Positions 1-11,753 are shown, counted from the first letter of the stretch. The stretch is DNA of 64,000 nucleotides from Typha latifolia (GCA_019914945.1 CM034101.1:10799188-10863187), one strand, 5' to 3'. Numbers and translations: made by a program. Notes: generated by a model not told the origin, from the sequence alone.

Positions 1-15
1 ATTGACGTGAGATTT

Positions 16-487
16 TGATAGGTTGAGCGTTCCAACAAATTAAGTTTCAGGCGAATCGGATGTCGGGTCTCGAGATATCGTCCGATTAGTGGACAGACGT
101 CGGATAATCTGTCTTAGAATCCGTGGATGGAGGTACGAGATCCTAGATGATGGTGGATGGTGGTAGATCGGCGTTAATGGGGTGGGACCGGTGAGTAAGT
201 TGTGGTGGAAGGGTGATAGGTGATGGAAAGATTAGGGCAAGTGATGGATAGATTGAAAGAAGGGGGAGGAGAGGGTCGCCCCTAAGTGACTAGAGTGATT
301 GGCCGGTCGAGGGAGGTGCGAACATGATGCAGACGTTCACAAGCGCGTTCGAACGCACTCCTCCCGCATTCGAACGCGACATACAAAAAACTATTTTTTT
401 AAGAATTAAACACTAAAATCAGAAACAAAGATATCGCTAAAGTGTATCCATGTTCGAGACGACATCGGTGAAGTCCGAATCGTATCA
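16..487 (-). mobile_element. LTR of family B (Reina-like gypsy), reversed
   Basis: Read on the minus strand this begins TGATACGATTCGGACTTCAC and matches the LTR at 37915-38711, including the stretch of Ser/Pro-like CT-rich DNA and the closing CATATCA-like end (here CCTATCA, at 16-22 on the plus strand). It carries two GCGTTCGAACGC-type palindromes at 346-377. It is shorter than the 38-kb copy, so it appears internally deleted. No target duplication is evident around it (GATTT left, ATCTG right), so it may be one LTR of an element running off the left edge rather than a solo LTR. Confidence 0.7.
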
Positions 488-2318
488 ATCTGTCAATTCT
501 TATTGTTTTCCTTTTCCTTTTCTGTTTAATACTTTAACTAGTAGTAGCAATTAGGAGATTATCAGAAAGCAAAATCAGCGCAATAATTCATCATAGGCAT
601 GCTTTAGTTTCACCTTGTGCCCATTGCAGTTTAAACTAAGTACACCAATTCAATGGAATGCTTAGTAGAATAGACTAAACGAAAAGATTTTCTATGCTAT
701 AGCTGAAGTTCAAGTAGTAGTAGTTTTGAAGAGGAATCAGTTGAAATTTTCTTCTAGGACTGAAGTTCAGTTTTGATTTGTTTTAATCAGAAATCTGATG
801 TGTAAACTTAAAAGAAACTATGCTTGGTAACTCACAAACTACTCTAAAAGCTTAAGCTATTAGAAAACAATAGTTTTTATATTTTATATTCTAACACTCT
901 CCTTATTTCTAGGCTGAGACATTTTAATAGGTCCGAAAAGTAAACTTGACTTATATATGTAGAGGTTTTATATTTTAAATGACAAAATGACAGATGTGTC
1001 TGATAAGATTCGAATTCAAGACATCTACTTTAATATCATGATAACTCACTAGCTACTTTAAAATTTTTAGTTATTAGAGAATAGTAGTTTTTATATTTTA
1101 TATTCTAACAATTTTGAAGAAGGTAGGATTCAAATTTGCATCATAGGAATCTAGGATTTGAATGAATGTGAACATAAAACATAATTTTGATTGTCGGTAA
1201 CTCTGGGAATATGATATTAGGGACCCAGTGAGGCAGTGACATAGTTGCAGAGTAGAAGACAAGAAATTAAGTTTTGAGTAAATAATCAATTCATGAAAAC
1301 AATACCAAAAAGAGACGGCTGGGCTCATTCCAGTCCATATAGGGATAAAGGTTTGTAGGGAGAGTAATACAAAATTCTTTTTATTTCATTTCATCTCAGT
1401 TAAAGTTCTTGTGTCATACAAAAATTGTCCTTCCATTGGTCTTTCATGACATACCTGTACATACCTATTATGAAATACTAGACGGGGTCTTGTTGTGCCT
1501 ATAGCACAGCATTTGTCGCGACACTTGCCAACCATGTTGCAAGAGTATAGGCTCCACTGTCGGCCCCATGCATTAGAGAAATAGAGGAGAAAGAGAGAGG
1601 GAAGCTATTTACAGTATCACCATCACCATTTGCTATTGTCATCGCCCTGCGATCTCTCATCCACCCTTGCCCTAGGTGATTAGAGAAGCTGATGGGATTG
1701 GAGAAAATGGAAATGGGTCGAGAAAGTGGAAAAGAATCCTTCTAATTCTGACCTGTTTGCCATCATCTTCTTCTTCATTGTCACCTAGGCATGTGAGCAA
1801 TGGATAGGAATGCCATGGTAAGGCCAATGATGATGGTGACAACTAAGTCTTTGCAGCAATGCTCTCCGCCATGGAGAGGACTGCGATGATGCTCTCCACA
1901 TGAGAGGAGGGGTACGTGCAGCACTGTCCTGCTGCATGCCGGCACTGCACCGGCGCTGCAATCCTCAGGGTTTTCAGTGGAGTGGACAAGTGGTCCAAGC
2001 AGTGATAGACCCAACAACAATTGTCTTCTCCTCTTTCAGTGTGGTAATGCAATTTTTCGTAAGTAACTGCGAAGGATTAAATAAACTGAAGACCTTTTGC
2101 ACTAAATCTAGAGGTTGACAGTGTGATTTTGTAATATCATTAAATTTATAATCATCTCTCCGATTATCCCATCTTTCCAAGTAGCATGGTACCTATAAAC
2201 CCAACGAACTTTATGCTACTACCTTCCCAAAATGTGAAGCATTCAATAATTTACTGCAAGATATTGCCTGATTCTGTTGAATATTCTACTGAATAACACA
2301 TTGGCCTTTTTTTTGCAG
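488..2318. other. Non-coding stretch upstream of ABCG exons
   Basis: No exon matching an ABCG transporter was recognised here, and the short open frames do not resemble proteins. The stretch is probably intronic or 5' flanking DNA of the ABCG gene; it holds a small TRIM-like element (825-1110). A CT/GA-rich patch and a histidine-rich codon-like run around 1600-1650 look like low complexity only. Confidence 0.4.
825..1110 (-). mobile_element. TRIM-like miniature LTR element
   Basis: Two similar 72-bp direct repeats (825-896 and 1039-1110), each starting TGrTAACTCAC and ending ATTCTAACA, flank about 140 bp of non-coding DNA. On the minus strand the repeats read TGTTAGAATATAAAATATAA onward. A purine-rich tract (rc of 897-905, CTCTCCTTA) lies just before one repeat and a TGRTATYA-like primer-binding remnant lies beside the other. 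This is the layout of a terminal-repeat retrotransposon in miniature. A related tail occurs at about 60600-60633 in the UGT intron. No clear target duplication was found. Confidence 0.55.
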
Positions 2319-3185
2319 ATATATACCCATGAAGAATCAAACCAACACTCAGGGGCAGCAGTTTTCCTACTAGGGCAACTCTTATCCAGCATCCCGTTCC
2401 TATTCCTCATTTCCATCTCATCGACTCTGGTCTTCTATTTCCTAGTTGGGCTCAGGGACGAGTTCAGCTTGTTGATGTACTTTGTTCTGAATATCTTTAT
2501 GTGCCTATTAGCAAACGAAGCACTTATGATGATCGTTGCTTACATCTGGCTTGAAACTTTTAAGTGCACTGTGACATTGATCTTTTTACAGGTAAGTGCC
2601 ACATAATTTATTGGATGTTCTTGCCATGATAGTATGATGTCAGTTTGGTAGCTGGAGACTACTTGGAATAAAAACAACCACCTCATATTAGCACATAGGA
2701 ATGTTAGACTGAGTGAATCCTCATGCTTTGTTCCCAGGTTATGATGATGCTTGTGGCGGGATATTTCAGGATTAGAGTTGGCTTGCCAGAACCAGTGTGG
2801 AAATACCCATTGTCCTATTTTGCATTCCACACTTATTCTATTCAGGCAAGTTTACTCCATTGCTTCCATCAGTGCAGCTTGTGATATCCAGTCGCCAATT
2901 TGAAGGATATGTTTGCTAATTTTGCAGGGCCTGTTGGAAAATGAATATATTGGTACTTCCTTTGCAGTTGGACAGGTTAGGGCCATATCCGGCGTCCAGG
3001 CTGTTCGTGGTTCCTACCAAATTTCTTCTTCGACAAATTCTAAGTGGGCCAATCTACTGGTATTGTTCCTAATGGCAGTTGGATATCGTATCCTCTTGTT
3101 TGTGTTACTTCGGTTTAGCATAAGAAAGCGCATCACTCAGTGTAATTTCTGCTGGTATACAATGTACAATAGAACTGCAAAATAA
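2319..3185 (+). CDS. ABCG (WBC) half-transporter, last three exons (ABCG3-like)
   Basis: The C-terminal transmembrane part of an ABCG half-size ABC transporter, a membrane protein that exports lipophilic compounds. Exons as read: 2319-2591, 2738-2845, 2928-3185 (stop), all joined in phase 0, giving about 212 residues. The first exon has HSGAAVFLLGQLLSSIPFLF and a long hydrophobic stretch, the second the extracellular-loop motif AGYFRIR...P.PVWKYP, and the third GLLENEYIGTSFAVGQV followed by a last membrane span and RKRI. This order matches plant ABCG proteins of the ABCG3 type. Introns are 146 and 82 bp; the second uses a GC donor. All three exons are open. The upstream exons (nucleotide-binding domain and first membrane spans) are not in the 2.3 kb visible to the left, so the gene either continues outside the window through a long intron or is 5'-truncated. 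The tail of about 14 residues after RKRI may be longer than usual. Confidence 0.85.
2846..2927 (+). other. GC-AG intron in the ABCG gene
   Basis: Exon TATTCTATTCAG is followed by GCAAGT instead of GTAAGT, and the intron ends TTTTGCAG before GGCCTGTTGGAA. Reading frame and family similarity (HTYSIQ|GLLENEY) fix both boundaries. AG|GCAAGT is the standard context of the minor GC-AG donor class. Confidence 0.85.
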
Positions 3186-3747
3186 ACCCATCTTTAGATA
3201 CCATTTCTGCAGTCCACAAATTTTTTTTTTATTCTTTTGATATTTTTCAGAGTTGTAAATCTTTCCTTGTAAGGGATCATTTCAATTTGATACACAAAAT
3301 CCATGCTTGTATTCTGAAGACAGTGCAACTGTCAGATATCACATTGTTATAGATTAGGTTGTTCAGCTTCTGCTTTGATCTATGTTGAAATAATCTATTT
3401 GGTTACCCTTTTCTTCTTTAGTGGTGGTCTCTTTCTAAACCATAGCGAGATTTCCACGGTGCAAGCTTTGGGATCTCTCTTCTTAGTCCAATGACTGCGA
3501 TCGGTTCTTCTTCTTGCAAAATTTCCTATTGAGTCATCTACCTCCAAGTCACTTGTGTAATTAGACTTTTGCTAGAACCGTACTAGGTGTTTCAAACTCT
3601 ACTTGTACACCTTAACTTGTGTTAATTTTCAGAGAGCTATGCTTATGATTCAAATTCAAAGTAATCATATTTCACACCTTTTCAAATAAGGTCACTAAAG
3701 CCCATGTCCCTTTATATAAAGCTTCGGGATAGAGGAATCAATCTTGA
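3186..3747 (+). other. 3' flank / 3'UTR of the ABCG gene
   Basis: AT-rich non-coding DNA between the ABCG stop codon and the first base of LTR-A. It probably includes the 3'UTR; no specific polyadenylation signal was assigned and no other feature was recognised. Confidence 0.5.
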
Positions 3748-4560
3748 TGATACATTTAGTTAGGATATTTTCTTATTGCATTTGGTGTTTATTTTTATTA
3801 AAATAAAATTTCTATAGGTCGCGTTCGAACACAGGAGGGGTCGCGTTCGAACGCCCTTGCGAACGCCTGCATCAGGTTCGCAAATACAGAAAACGAATAT
3901 GGTGCGTTCAAACGCGGTTGGGCGAGTTCGAACGCCTACATCGCGTTCGCACATACAGAGAATGTGTTTTGGTGCGTTTGAACGTGATCGACGGGAATCC
4001 TCTAGAATTAGGGTTTCATATTGTTTTAAGACTTGTTGGTTAGTCTCTATATATATGTGGATGATAGCCAAATTTATTATGCTATTGAATTATTGATTTC
4101 TTGCCTCCTATTTTCTCTTTAGACTTCTCCCTCCTTCTTCTTCACTATCCTTCCACTTCTATCGCTAGCAAGGTTTCTCCTAACTTCTAATATCTCTCGA
4201 CTGTTGAGCCACCCCTATTCTTTGAGATCTCGACCACTTCGTTCCTTTCGTCTACATCCTTTAACCATATCCACAATCCATCTTCATCTCCATACCCATC
4301 TATAACTCTAACATCTACTCTACTCGTCACCACCACCATCACCCACGCTATTCTGTGTTTTCGTCCCTATTACTATTCGAATATGTGAAGGGTGTAAATA
4401 TGAAACTTGTAGATCAGAAAGTTACAGATCTTCGTAATTTTTTGACTATCGGAGAATATTTGACGAATATTTTCCTATGGTTGCCCAAACTGATTCTTAT
4501 AATACATCCAGATCTTGAAAGAATCGTTACGTAGCTTATCTTCCGTTCGAAAACATAACA
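3748..4560 (+). mobile_element. LTR of family A with GCGTTCGAACGC-type repeats
   Basis: It begins TGATACATTTAGTTAGGA and ends AAAACATAACA; it is colinear with the reversed copy at 32121-32947 and with the 3' LTR at 13173. The U3 part (3818-3992) contains two degenerate repeats of about 60 bp built from GTTCGAACGC, GCGTTCGCA and ACAGAGAA modules. A CTATATATA box lies at about 4045-4055. The copia gag sequence follows immediately at 4561 without a primer-binding site. Flanking pentamers (CTTGA left, TATGA right) are only partly alike, so solo-LTR status is not proven. Confidence 0.7.
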
Positions 4561-7500
4561 TATGAGATTGAGAAGTTCAATGGGAAGAACAACTTCTCAC
4601 TTTGGTAGAGAAGGATGAAGGATCTGATCTAATGGTCCAACAATAAATCCATAAGGCAGTGAACAGAAAAGATAAAAAATCTTATACATATATTTGTATC
4701 GGTCTCAATCTCACAAATGATGTCATTCACAACGTCATGAATCCTGGATGAAACTTGAAAGCTTGTATTTGAGTAAGAACATTACAAATATGTACGCCAA
4801 GAAACAACTCTGTGGTATGCAGATGAAGGATAACTCAAATCTGTTGCAGCACGATAACTCAAATCTGTTGCAGCATGTAAACGCTCATAGCATGCTTATC
4901 TCACAAGTATTAAGCCTTGGTGGTAATTTAGAGGAGGAAGATAAAGCAATACTATTGTTAGCATCGCTTCCATCATCTTATGACCATTAGGTAGCAACTA
5001 TTTTACGAACTAGATCTAAACATAAGAAAATTATGATATTTATAAAAGGAAGCCTTGGAAGTTAGGTATCTAATGGTTTTAGTTTTATATGATTCTGAGG
5101 TTGGAGTGAAAAGATAAAATTAAAAAAATAGAGGAAGGTTACCATTGGACAGATTGGTAAGCTTTAAGGCAAGTCTAGTTATGTTATGTAAACACTTAAG
5201 GTATGTATAGTTAAGTCATATAAGCTATTAAGATAAGTCCAATTAAGTCATATAAGCCTCTAAGACAAGTTCTAGTTCGAGTTGTATAAGCATTTATGGC
5301 TAATTCGAGTATAACTCATTGTACCTAACTTCTATATATAGGGGCTAGGTACAATGAGTTAATCCAAGCATTTAGAAATTATTTTAGTCTTGAATTTATC
5401 TTAAAAATAAGAATAAGATAATCTAGGAGTAGAAGTAAATTAATTGTAGCCGTTTATTTTCCTAGAAGTAGATCTATTAGAATCCTAATTCTACCTCCAA
5501 ATCATAGCCACCATCACCTCTACGAGCCATCCTATGTTACAGTCGTCCATCACCATCCTTGGCCATCTGCCACCCTCCAATGATCGCCCAACATCGGATA
5601 ATTATTAATATATCCAATTATGACCTTCCTCCATTTTTTAATTTTATCATTTCAGTTCAACCTCAAACCAACATCTCTAGATTTGTTACTTCTGAGGATT
5701 CCTCCTATAAAAATATTATAATTTAATTACGTCTAAATCTTTTCATATTTGGTTCGTAACAAACTCTAATGTATGGGAATGATACATTGAAACTTGAAGA
5801 AGTTACTAATGCACTTATCTCTCATGAAAAAATGAAGAAAGAGGCTAGCATCTTCCAAGCAAATAGACTTGTTGCAAAGGCAGAATCAAGAGGAAGGCGA
5901 AAACCAAATAGAAAGAGAACTCAGTCCAGGCCACAAGCTAGGAAGGATGTAGAGTGTCACTTTTGTCATAAGATGGGTTACTATAGAAATCAGTGTGAGG
6001 AGTTCAAAAAGCTTCTCACGTAGAAGAACGAGGGGAAGAAATCCCAAGATTCGGCTAGTATTGCTGAAGGAAAGTCAGATGAGAGTGATGTAGATGCAGA
6101 CTTGCTTACAGTCAATTCTAGCAGAAACTTCTTAGCAGAATCATAGATCTTAAATTCCGACTCTTCTTATCACGTGTGTCCAAATAAGGAGTTGTTTGAC
6201 TCCTGTAGATCCCATGATGGAGGTACAACTCTAATGGAGAATGATGCAATTTTCAAGGCCATTGGAACTAGGACTATCAAAATCGTTTGATGGGGTTGAA
6301 GGGGTGTTCTTACTGAAGTTAGACACATCCCTAATCTTAGAAAAAATTTAATATCACTTGACACCCTAAATATTTGAGGCTTTGACTATATAGTAAAGGA
6401 TGGAGTGATGAAGATAATCAACGGGGTATGGTGGTGATGAAAGGGCAAAAATTTAGAAACCTGTACAAGTTGATTGGGAACATGATCGTAGGTGGAGTAG
6501 CTGTCTCCACACCTACAAAGTCAAGCATAGATGACACCAAGCTCTGGCATATGCGACTCAGCCACATTGGTGAGTATGGTATATATGTTTGGACTTTATA
6601 TGAAGAACTTGCTTAAGGGTGTCAAGTCTTGCAAGATAAGCTTCTGCAAATTTTGCATGTATAGTGAGTTGCATAGAGTTCATTTTCCAAACAAGGTCTT
6701 ATACTACCACCGGTGTTATTAATTATATCCACTCAAATGTTTGGGGGCCAATGATGGTAGCATCTCATAGTGGCGCCAACTACTTCGTGACTTTCATTGA
6801 TGACTTCTCTAAAAAGGTATTGGTTTTCTTCAAGAAGCACAAATAAGAAGTTTTTAGTATCTTTAGGAAATGGAAGGCATAGGTTGAAAAACTAGACGGG
6901 GAAGAAGATCAGGTACCTAAGGACAGATAGTAGTACTGAATATAAGCAGAAGAAGTTCATAGATTGCAGAAGGTAGTATTTGTCATTTCACGATGAAGGG
7001 CATTTCGCAACAGAACAGAGTTGCGGAAATAATGAACCAAAGCTCATTAGAAAGAGCAAGATGCATGTGGCTCCATGCAAATTTACGAAAGACATTTTGG
7101 ACGAAGGCTATTCACATAGCCAGCTTCATTATATATCAATCTCCATCATCAGCTATTGATTTTAAATTCCAGAGGAGGTTTGGTCAAGTAAAACTATAGA
7201 GTTATCAAATCTTAAAAAAATTTGGTTGTCCTACTTATGTTCATATTCAGAGTGGAAAACTTTCCAAATTGGATACAAAGTAAGGTGGTCAGTAGAGATG
7301 TCACCTTTGATGAAGCCTACATGTTGAATCAGAATAATTCAGATGCACAAAAGAAAGCTCAAAACTGTCAATCAAGGTGGAGCTTGATGATGAGAGGTCA
7401 CCTAGTGAAGAGGTGATATTTTAGCACATCCACAGCAGCAAGAAGACCAACAAATAGTTGCTAGAGGTAGAGAAAACGAAGTCATAAGGCACCAGTTCGG

Positions 7501-8325
7501 TTTGGCTTTGAAGATATGGTGAATTTTGCTTTAGTAACCGACAGTGGAGATCCAATATCTTATAGAGATGCCATAGCCAGTGCTGAAAAGAAAAAATGGC
7601 TAGTGGCAATGATAGAGGAAGTTGAGTCTCCAAGAAGAACAACACCTAGGATTGGTGAAATTGCCCAAGGGCAAGAAGACAATTGGATGTAAGTGGGTTT
7701 ATCAAAAAAAGAGGCATTGTTTGAAAAAGGGGAGAAGTGCAAAGGGCGATTAATGGAAAAGGGTTATTCACAGAAAGAGGGTATCGACTACAATAAAATT
7801 TTATCACCAATTGTGAAACACACCTCTATTCCGATAATCCTTGCCATGGTGACAATGCAGAATAAGGAGTTGGAACAACTAGATGTGAAGACGACATTCC
7901 TTCACAATGATTTGGAAGAGCAAATCTATATGGACCAATGAGAAGGATTCAAGGAACTAGGAAAGGACTATGTTTGTCTAGTGAAGAAATTATTATATGG
8001 TTTAAAGCAATCTCCTAGACAGCGGTACGAGAGATTTGACACTTTCATGGTGACGCATATGTATACTTGCTGTGAGTATGATTATTGTGTCTATTTGGAG
8101 TTCTACCTAATGGTTCACATACCTTGCTTTATCTTGATATGTTAGTCGCTACAAAGAGTAAACAAGAGATTATGAAATTGAAATCAATGTTTAGTAGCTA
8201 GTTTGATATGAAAGATCTTGATGCTGCAAAGAAGATCCTAGGCATAGAAATTCACTGTAACATAAGAGCCAAAAAACTGAGGTTAACTTAGACATGTTAT
8301 CTTGAGAATGTGATAGAAAGGTTTG
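4561..8325 (+). pseudogene. Ty1/copia gag-pol remnant (copia-1)
   Basis: A decayed copia polyprotein in its normal domain order. Gag begins at 4561 with EIEKFNGKNNFSLW, continues through KLESLYLSKNITN and LASLPSSYDH, is broken at 5001 by a solo LTR, and resumes at 5762 with DTLKLEEVTNALISHEKMKK. The zinc knuckle (about 5960-6000) reads C-x2-C-x4-Y-x4-C, so its histidine is lost. Protease-like sequence follows, then the GAG-pre-integrase motif LWHMRLSHI (about 6540), integrase core (SGANYFVTFIDDFSKK, 6770-6820; NRVAEIMNQ, about 7015) and reverse transcriptase (KGYSQKEGIDYNKILSPIVK, 7760-7820; LLYGLKQSPRQRYERFD, about 7990-8040). It stops before RNase H near 8325. Many stops and frameshifts show it is inactive. 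No 3' LTR matching 3748-4560 lies directly downstream. Confidence 0.85.
5001..5761 (+). mobile_element. Solo LTR of family C inside copia-1 gag
   Basis: It starts TTTTACGAACTAGATC (the better-preserved copy at 63543 starts TGTTACGAACTAGATC) and ends GGTTCGTAACA, so the ends form an inverted repeat TGTTACGAAC/GTTCGTAACA. It is flanked by AACTA (4996-5000) and AACTC (5762-5766), a 5-bp target duplication with one change. Removing it restores the gag reading VAT-TLMYGNDTLKLEE. A TATA box (CTATATATAGGGG) lies at about 5333-5344. The middle part resembles 54950-55500. Confidence 0.85.
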
Positions 8326-8483
8326 AAGGCAGCAACAAGTTGCATCTTTTTATTTTACTTAATCATCAACGGTCTTCTTATCATCTCTAGTATTTTAATA
8401 ATTAATTTATTCATACAATCCTTCAAGCATATATTAACTGCTTCACTCATGTTATTTACAATTCTATCACACTTAGTTCTAGA

Positions 8484-8693
8484 ATTTTGTCTACTCCTGG
8501 CCAATAAGCAAGATTCTCCTTCATATAGAGTGTAAATATATACTATATATATTATTGATCCATATTTGATGTTATTAGTTTTGAGAAGATTTTGTCTACT
8601 CCTAGCCAATAAGCAAGATTCTCCTTCATGTGGAGTGTAAATATATACTATATATGTTATTGATCCATATTTGATGTCATTAGTTTTGAGAGG
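8484..8693. repeat. 105-bp tandem duplication
   Basis: The unit starting ATTTTGTCTACTCCT at 8484 is repeated from 8589. It contains CCAATAAGCAAGATTCTCCT, a TATACTATATAT stretch and ATTAGTTTTGAGA. The two copies differ at only a few positions. Confidence 0.9.
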
Positions 8694-9379
8694 ACAATTA
8701 GTGAAACACCCACACTTAAGTATATGTCCTTCATATTGGTGGAACCCATATGTTTCTCACATAATTTGTTGGTCAATTCTACCACAATGCATCCAAATAA
8801 GAAGTTTAAATACCATAAATAATCCAAGCAAAAAATGCAATCCAAATTATGCAGTACCACATATAACAACAAGCCCACGCATAGGCTACAACTCAACTTG
8901 TTCAAAAACAAATAACTAGAAGATTATAAATATAGCTACTCCTTAATATCAGTGTCGTGCTCCCTTAAATCTATGAATATTTTGTTAAAAGGTGGTGAAC
9001 ACACAATACGACAAGTGTAATCCAAGACAATCTAAAAGTAAATATAAATACATGATGAACATTATAATAAAGTATCACAATAATTAGATAAATATAATTG
9101 ATATGATCATCAATAAATTCTTACTTAGTCACTACTTATATCTCAAGTTTAATCAAAAACTCTATCTACATGATATGCTCACATAGAGCCACAAATCTAC
9201 ATGAAGTCATAAATTTAACAACAAAATGAGAAAGAATATACATCTAGTGGTAATGTCGTTGGTATATGTCGTTGGTATATGTCTAGTGATGCTGCATATT
9301 ACCTATTCTCTATGGTCATCAGGCTAAAGACTCCGATTGTAAACTCATACCTCCTATCTCCATCATCACCCTTGTAATA

Positions 9380-9540
9380 GAATTATCGTATATAGTGGAA
9401 TCATTATATATAGTAGAAAAATTGCTATTAGTAAATCATCACACATAGCAGAATCGTTGCTCATAGTAGAGTTATTGCACACAATAAAATCATCACTCAT
9501 AAGAGAACTATCATATACAGTAGAATTATTGCACATCGTG
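9380..9540. repeat. Degenerate 18-bp minisatellite, nine units
   Basis: Nine consecutive 17-18-bp units of the form GAATCATTGCACATAGTA (variants include GAATTATCGTATATAGTG and GAGTTATTGCACACAATA). The period is constant while the sequence is degenerate, suggesting an old array. Confidence 0.75.
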
Positions 9541-11002
9541 GGATCATGAGCACACTACTTAATGGATACCTTAGCTCTTCATCACGCACTACTAGAACTA
9601 TAACATATGCCTCATTATCATCTTTCTACTGTCATTAAGTGTTTATATCTATAAAAGGTAGTGTGAATGCTTAAATACAACACCTGCTATGTGACCTAAG
9701 ATGTGGATCTCTAATAATATAAATTATTAAATAATATGGTATGCCCTTAATTTTGAGTTGAATGAGTAGAGGGCATTGCCTAGATAAGACTCGACTACTT
9801 AACTGTATGCGTAAGTGGTGCAATATCTCCTATCATATTATTTATAACATGGGCATCAAAGTTAACATATACCACAACTATATGCATGCATAAAAACTAT
9901 CATGAATAAAGTGAAACACAATAAATAACAAGCAATTAAAAAAGAAATGCACATGCATGTCATAGTATGACATAATGTAATTATCATCATAATAGTTACA
10001 CTACAGTAGACTAATATAGGGTTTAACTCGCATAAAATATATTCGGATTTACGCAAGCATTTAGAATATCAAACTCGGCGGGAGAATCGGGAGCCCTCGG
10101 CTCATCAACAAGACGCCCTAATCTGCGTCGTCGGGTACCGCTAGAGATATATCCCCGCCTCACAATCATGTTCTTCTATCATCATAATCTAGTCCTAACT
10201 ATGCAGTATAACTACCTGAATGCCACACAGGCTTCCCGACCTCAGGTGTAGGCCGCTAATAGTATAGTCATATAAGATACACTCTACCCTTAATCCTGGG
10301 CTGAGTGAGTAGGGGTACTGCCTAGTCAGAATTCGACTACTAATGATAGGTGGAAGTGGTGCAGTGTTTATGAGTGCATAAAGCATGTTATAGTCATCAT
10401 GATCATTACATTCTACGTTCACAGCAATCATACATCTATGCAATGGTATACCATATCGGACACATATAAAGCATTATCATACTAATGTTGATGTCACATT
10501 AACATTCTCATAATACTATGATGAACATGTTATAAATAACTACATATGCAAAAGATATAATAGGGAGTACCAACTGCATGCATTAATACCGACATTTCCT
10601 ACACAGGTATAATGATTGTAATTATGTTATGCTAGATTTGTATAACTCTACTCGCCTGGGGGGTCTCCACGGTATGGTAAAACTCGTCAGCTAGTCCGGA
10701 ATCCCAAAATCTTCCTCACGCGGTGTCAATCCTATTAATTCACGCAAGTAAAGTCATATGTAAGATTAGCCAACTAATAGAATCAATTATCTTATTAGCG
10801 TAATTATGGTTGGCAATTACATGAGTCAAGGGTCTCCTAGGGCGGGTCTTATGTCATCCTACAATTCACCTGATACTAGATCAGGCTAATTAAATCAGGT
10901 GCAAAAAAGTAAACGGGGTTATAGGGTCCAAATGGTCCCCAAAGGGCTGGGCTAGGGGTATTGGGTTAGGCTCAAACCTAACCTAATAGGCAAGGGGCCA
11001 AG

Positions 11003-11297
11003 GTGGGCTGCAATTGGGCTGCAGCCCACAAGGTTGGCCGAAGTGGGCTGGGTCCAACCACAGCCCACCAGAGGCTTGGTTGGTGGGCTGCGGTCTGCAG
11101 CCCACCCAACCCAAGCCTAGTGGGCTGGGGGTTTGGACCGCAGCCCACCAAGGGTCTCGGTGGGCTGCGTCGGACCGCAGCCCACCAAGGGGCTCGGTGG
11201 GCTGCGTCGGACCGCAGCCCACCCAGCTCGATGGGTCGCGTCGACCCGCAGCCCACCCGGGGCCGGTGGGGGCTGCGGTATGACCGCAGCCCACAAA
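11003..11297. repeat. Array of eight GTGGGCTGC...GCAGCCCAC hairpins
   Basis: Eight short inverted repeats follow one another at about 37-bp spacing, most with stem GTGGGCTGCG/CGCAGCCCAC and a loop of a few bases (for example 11160-11185 and 11197-11222). The open frames in this stretch (G, W, P, S and H-rich) are by-products of the repeat. Confidence 0.85.
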
Positions 11298-11751
11298 AGA
11301 AAAGGGGGAGGGGGATCACGGGGGGTTAAACAACCCCCCCACCCACCCACCCCCCCTCGGTATTCCCCATCTGAGGGAGGAGACGAAGGGAAGGCGGAGA
11401 GGCAGATGGGCTGCGGCGGCGTGGCACGAGGCCGGCGGCGCAGCGCGGGGACGGCGACGGCATGGGTCCAGCACAGCACGAGGCTGAGGAGGGGAAGGAA
11501 GAAGGGAAGAAAGGAAGGAGGGGAAGGAAAGCTTACCAGAGGGGGGGGGGGGTCGGCGAGCTTGGCGGCTTTGGCGGCTGGCGGCAACCACAAGGGAGAG
11601 AGAGGAGAACGGAGAGGTTGCGGTGAGGGAAAGAAGAGATGAGGGAGATGGGTAGCGTGCACGGCAAAGGAAGGGAAGAAGAAGAAGAAAGGGAAGGGCA
11701 GGGTGGCAGGCTGACAGGCTGACGCACGTGCTCGGCACGTGCGTCAGTCAG

Positions 11752-11753
<2 letters not shown>

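Noticed and set aside
11117..11738. Pro/Ser-rich frames up to 181 residues
   Set aside because: They lie in the hairpin array and GA/CT-rich part of an LTR-like region.
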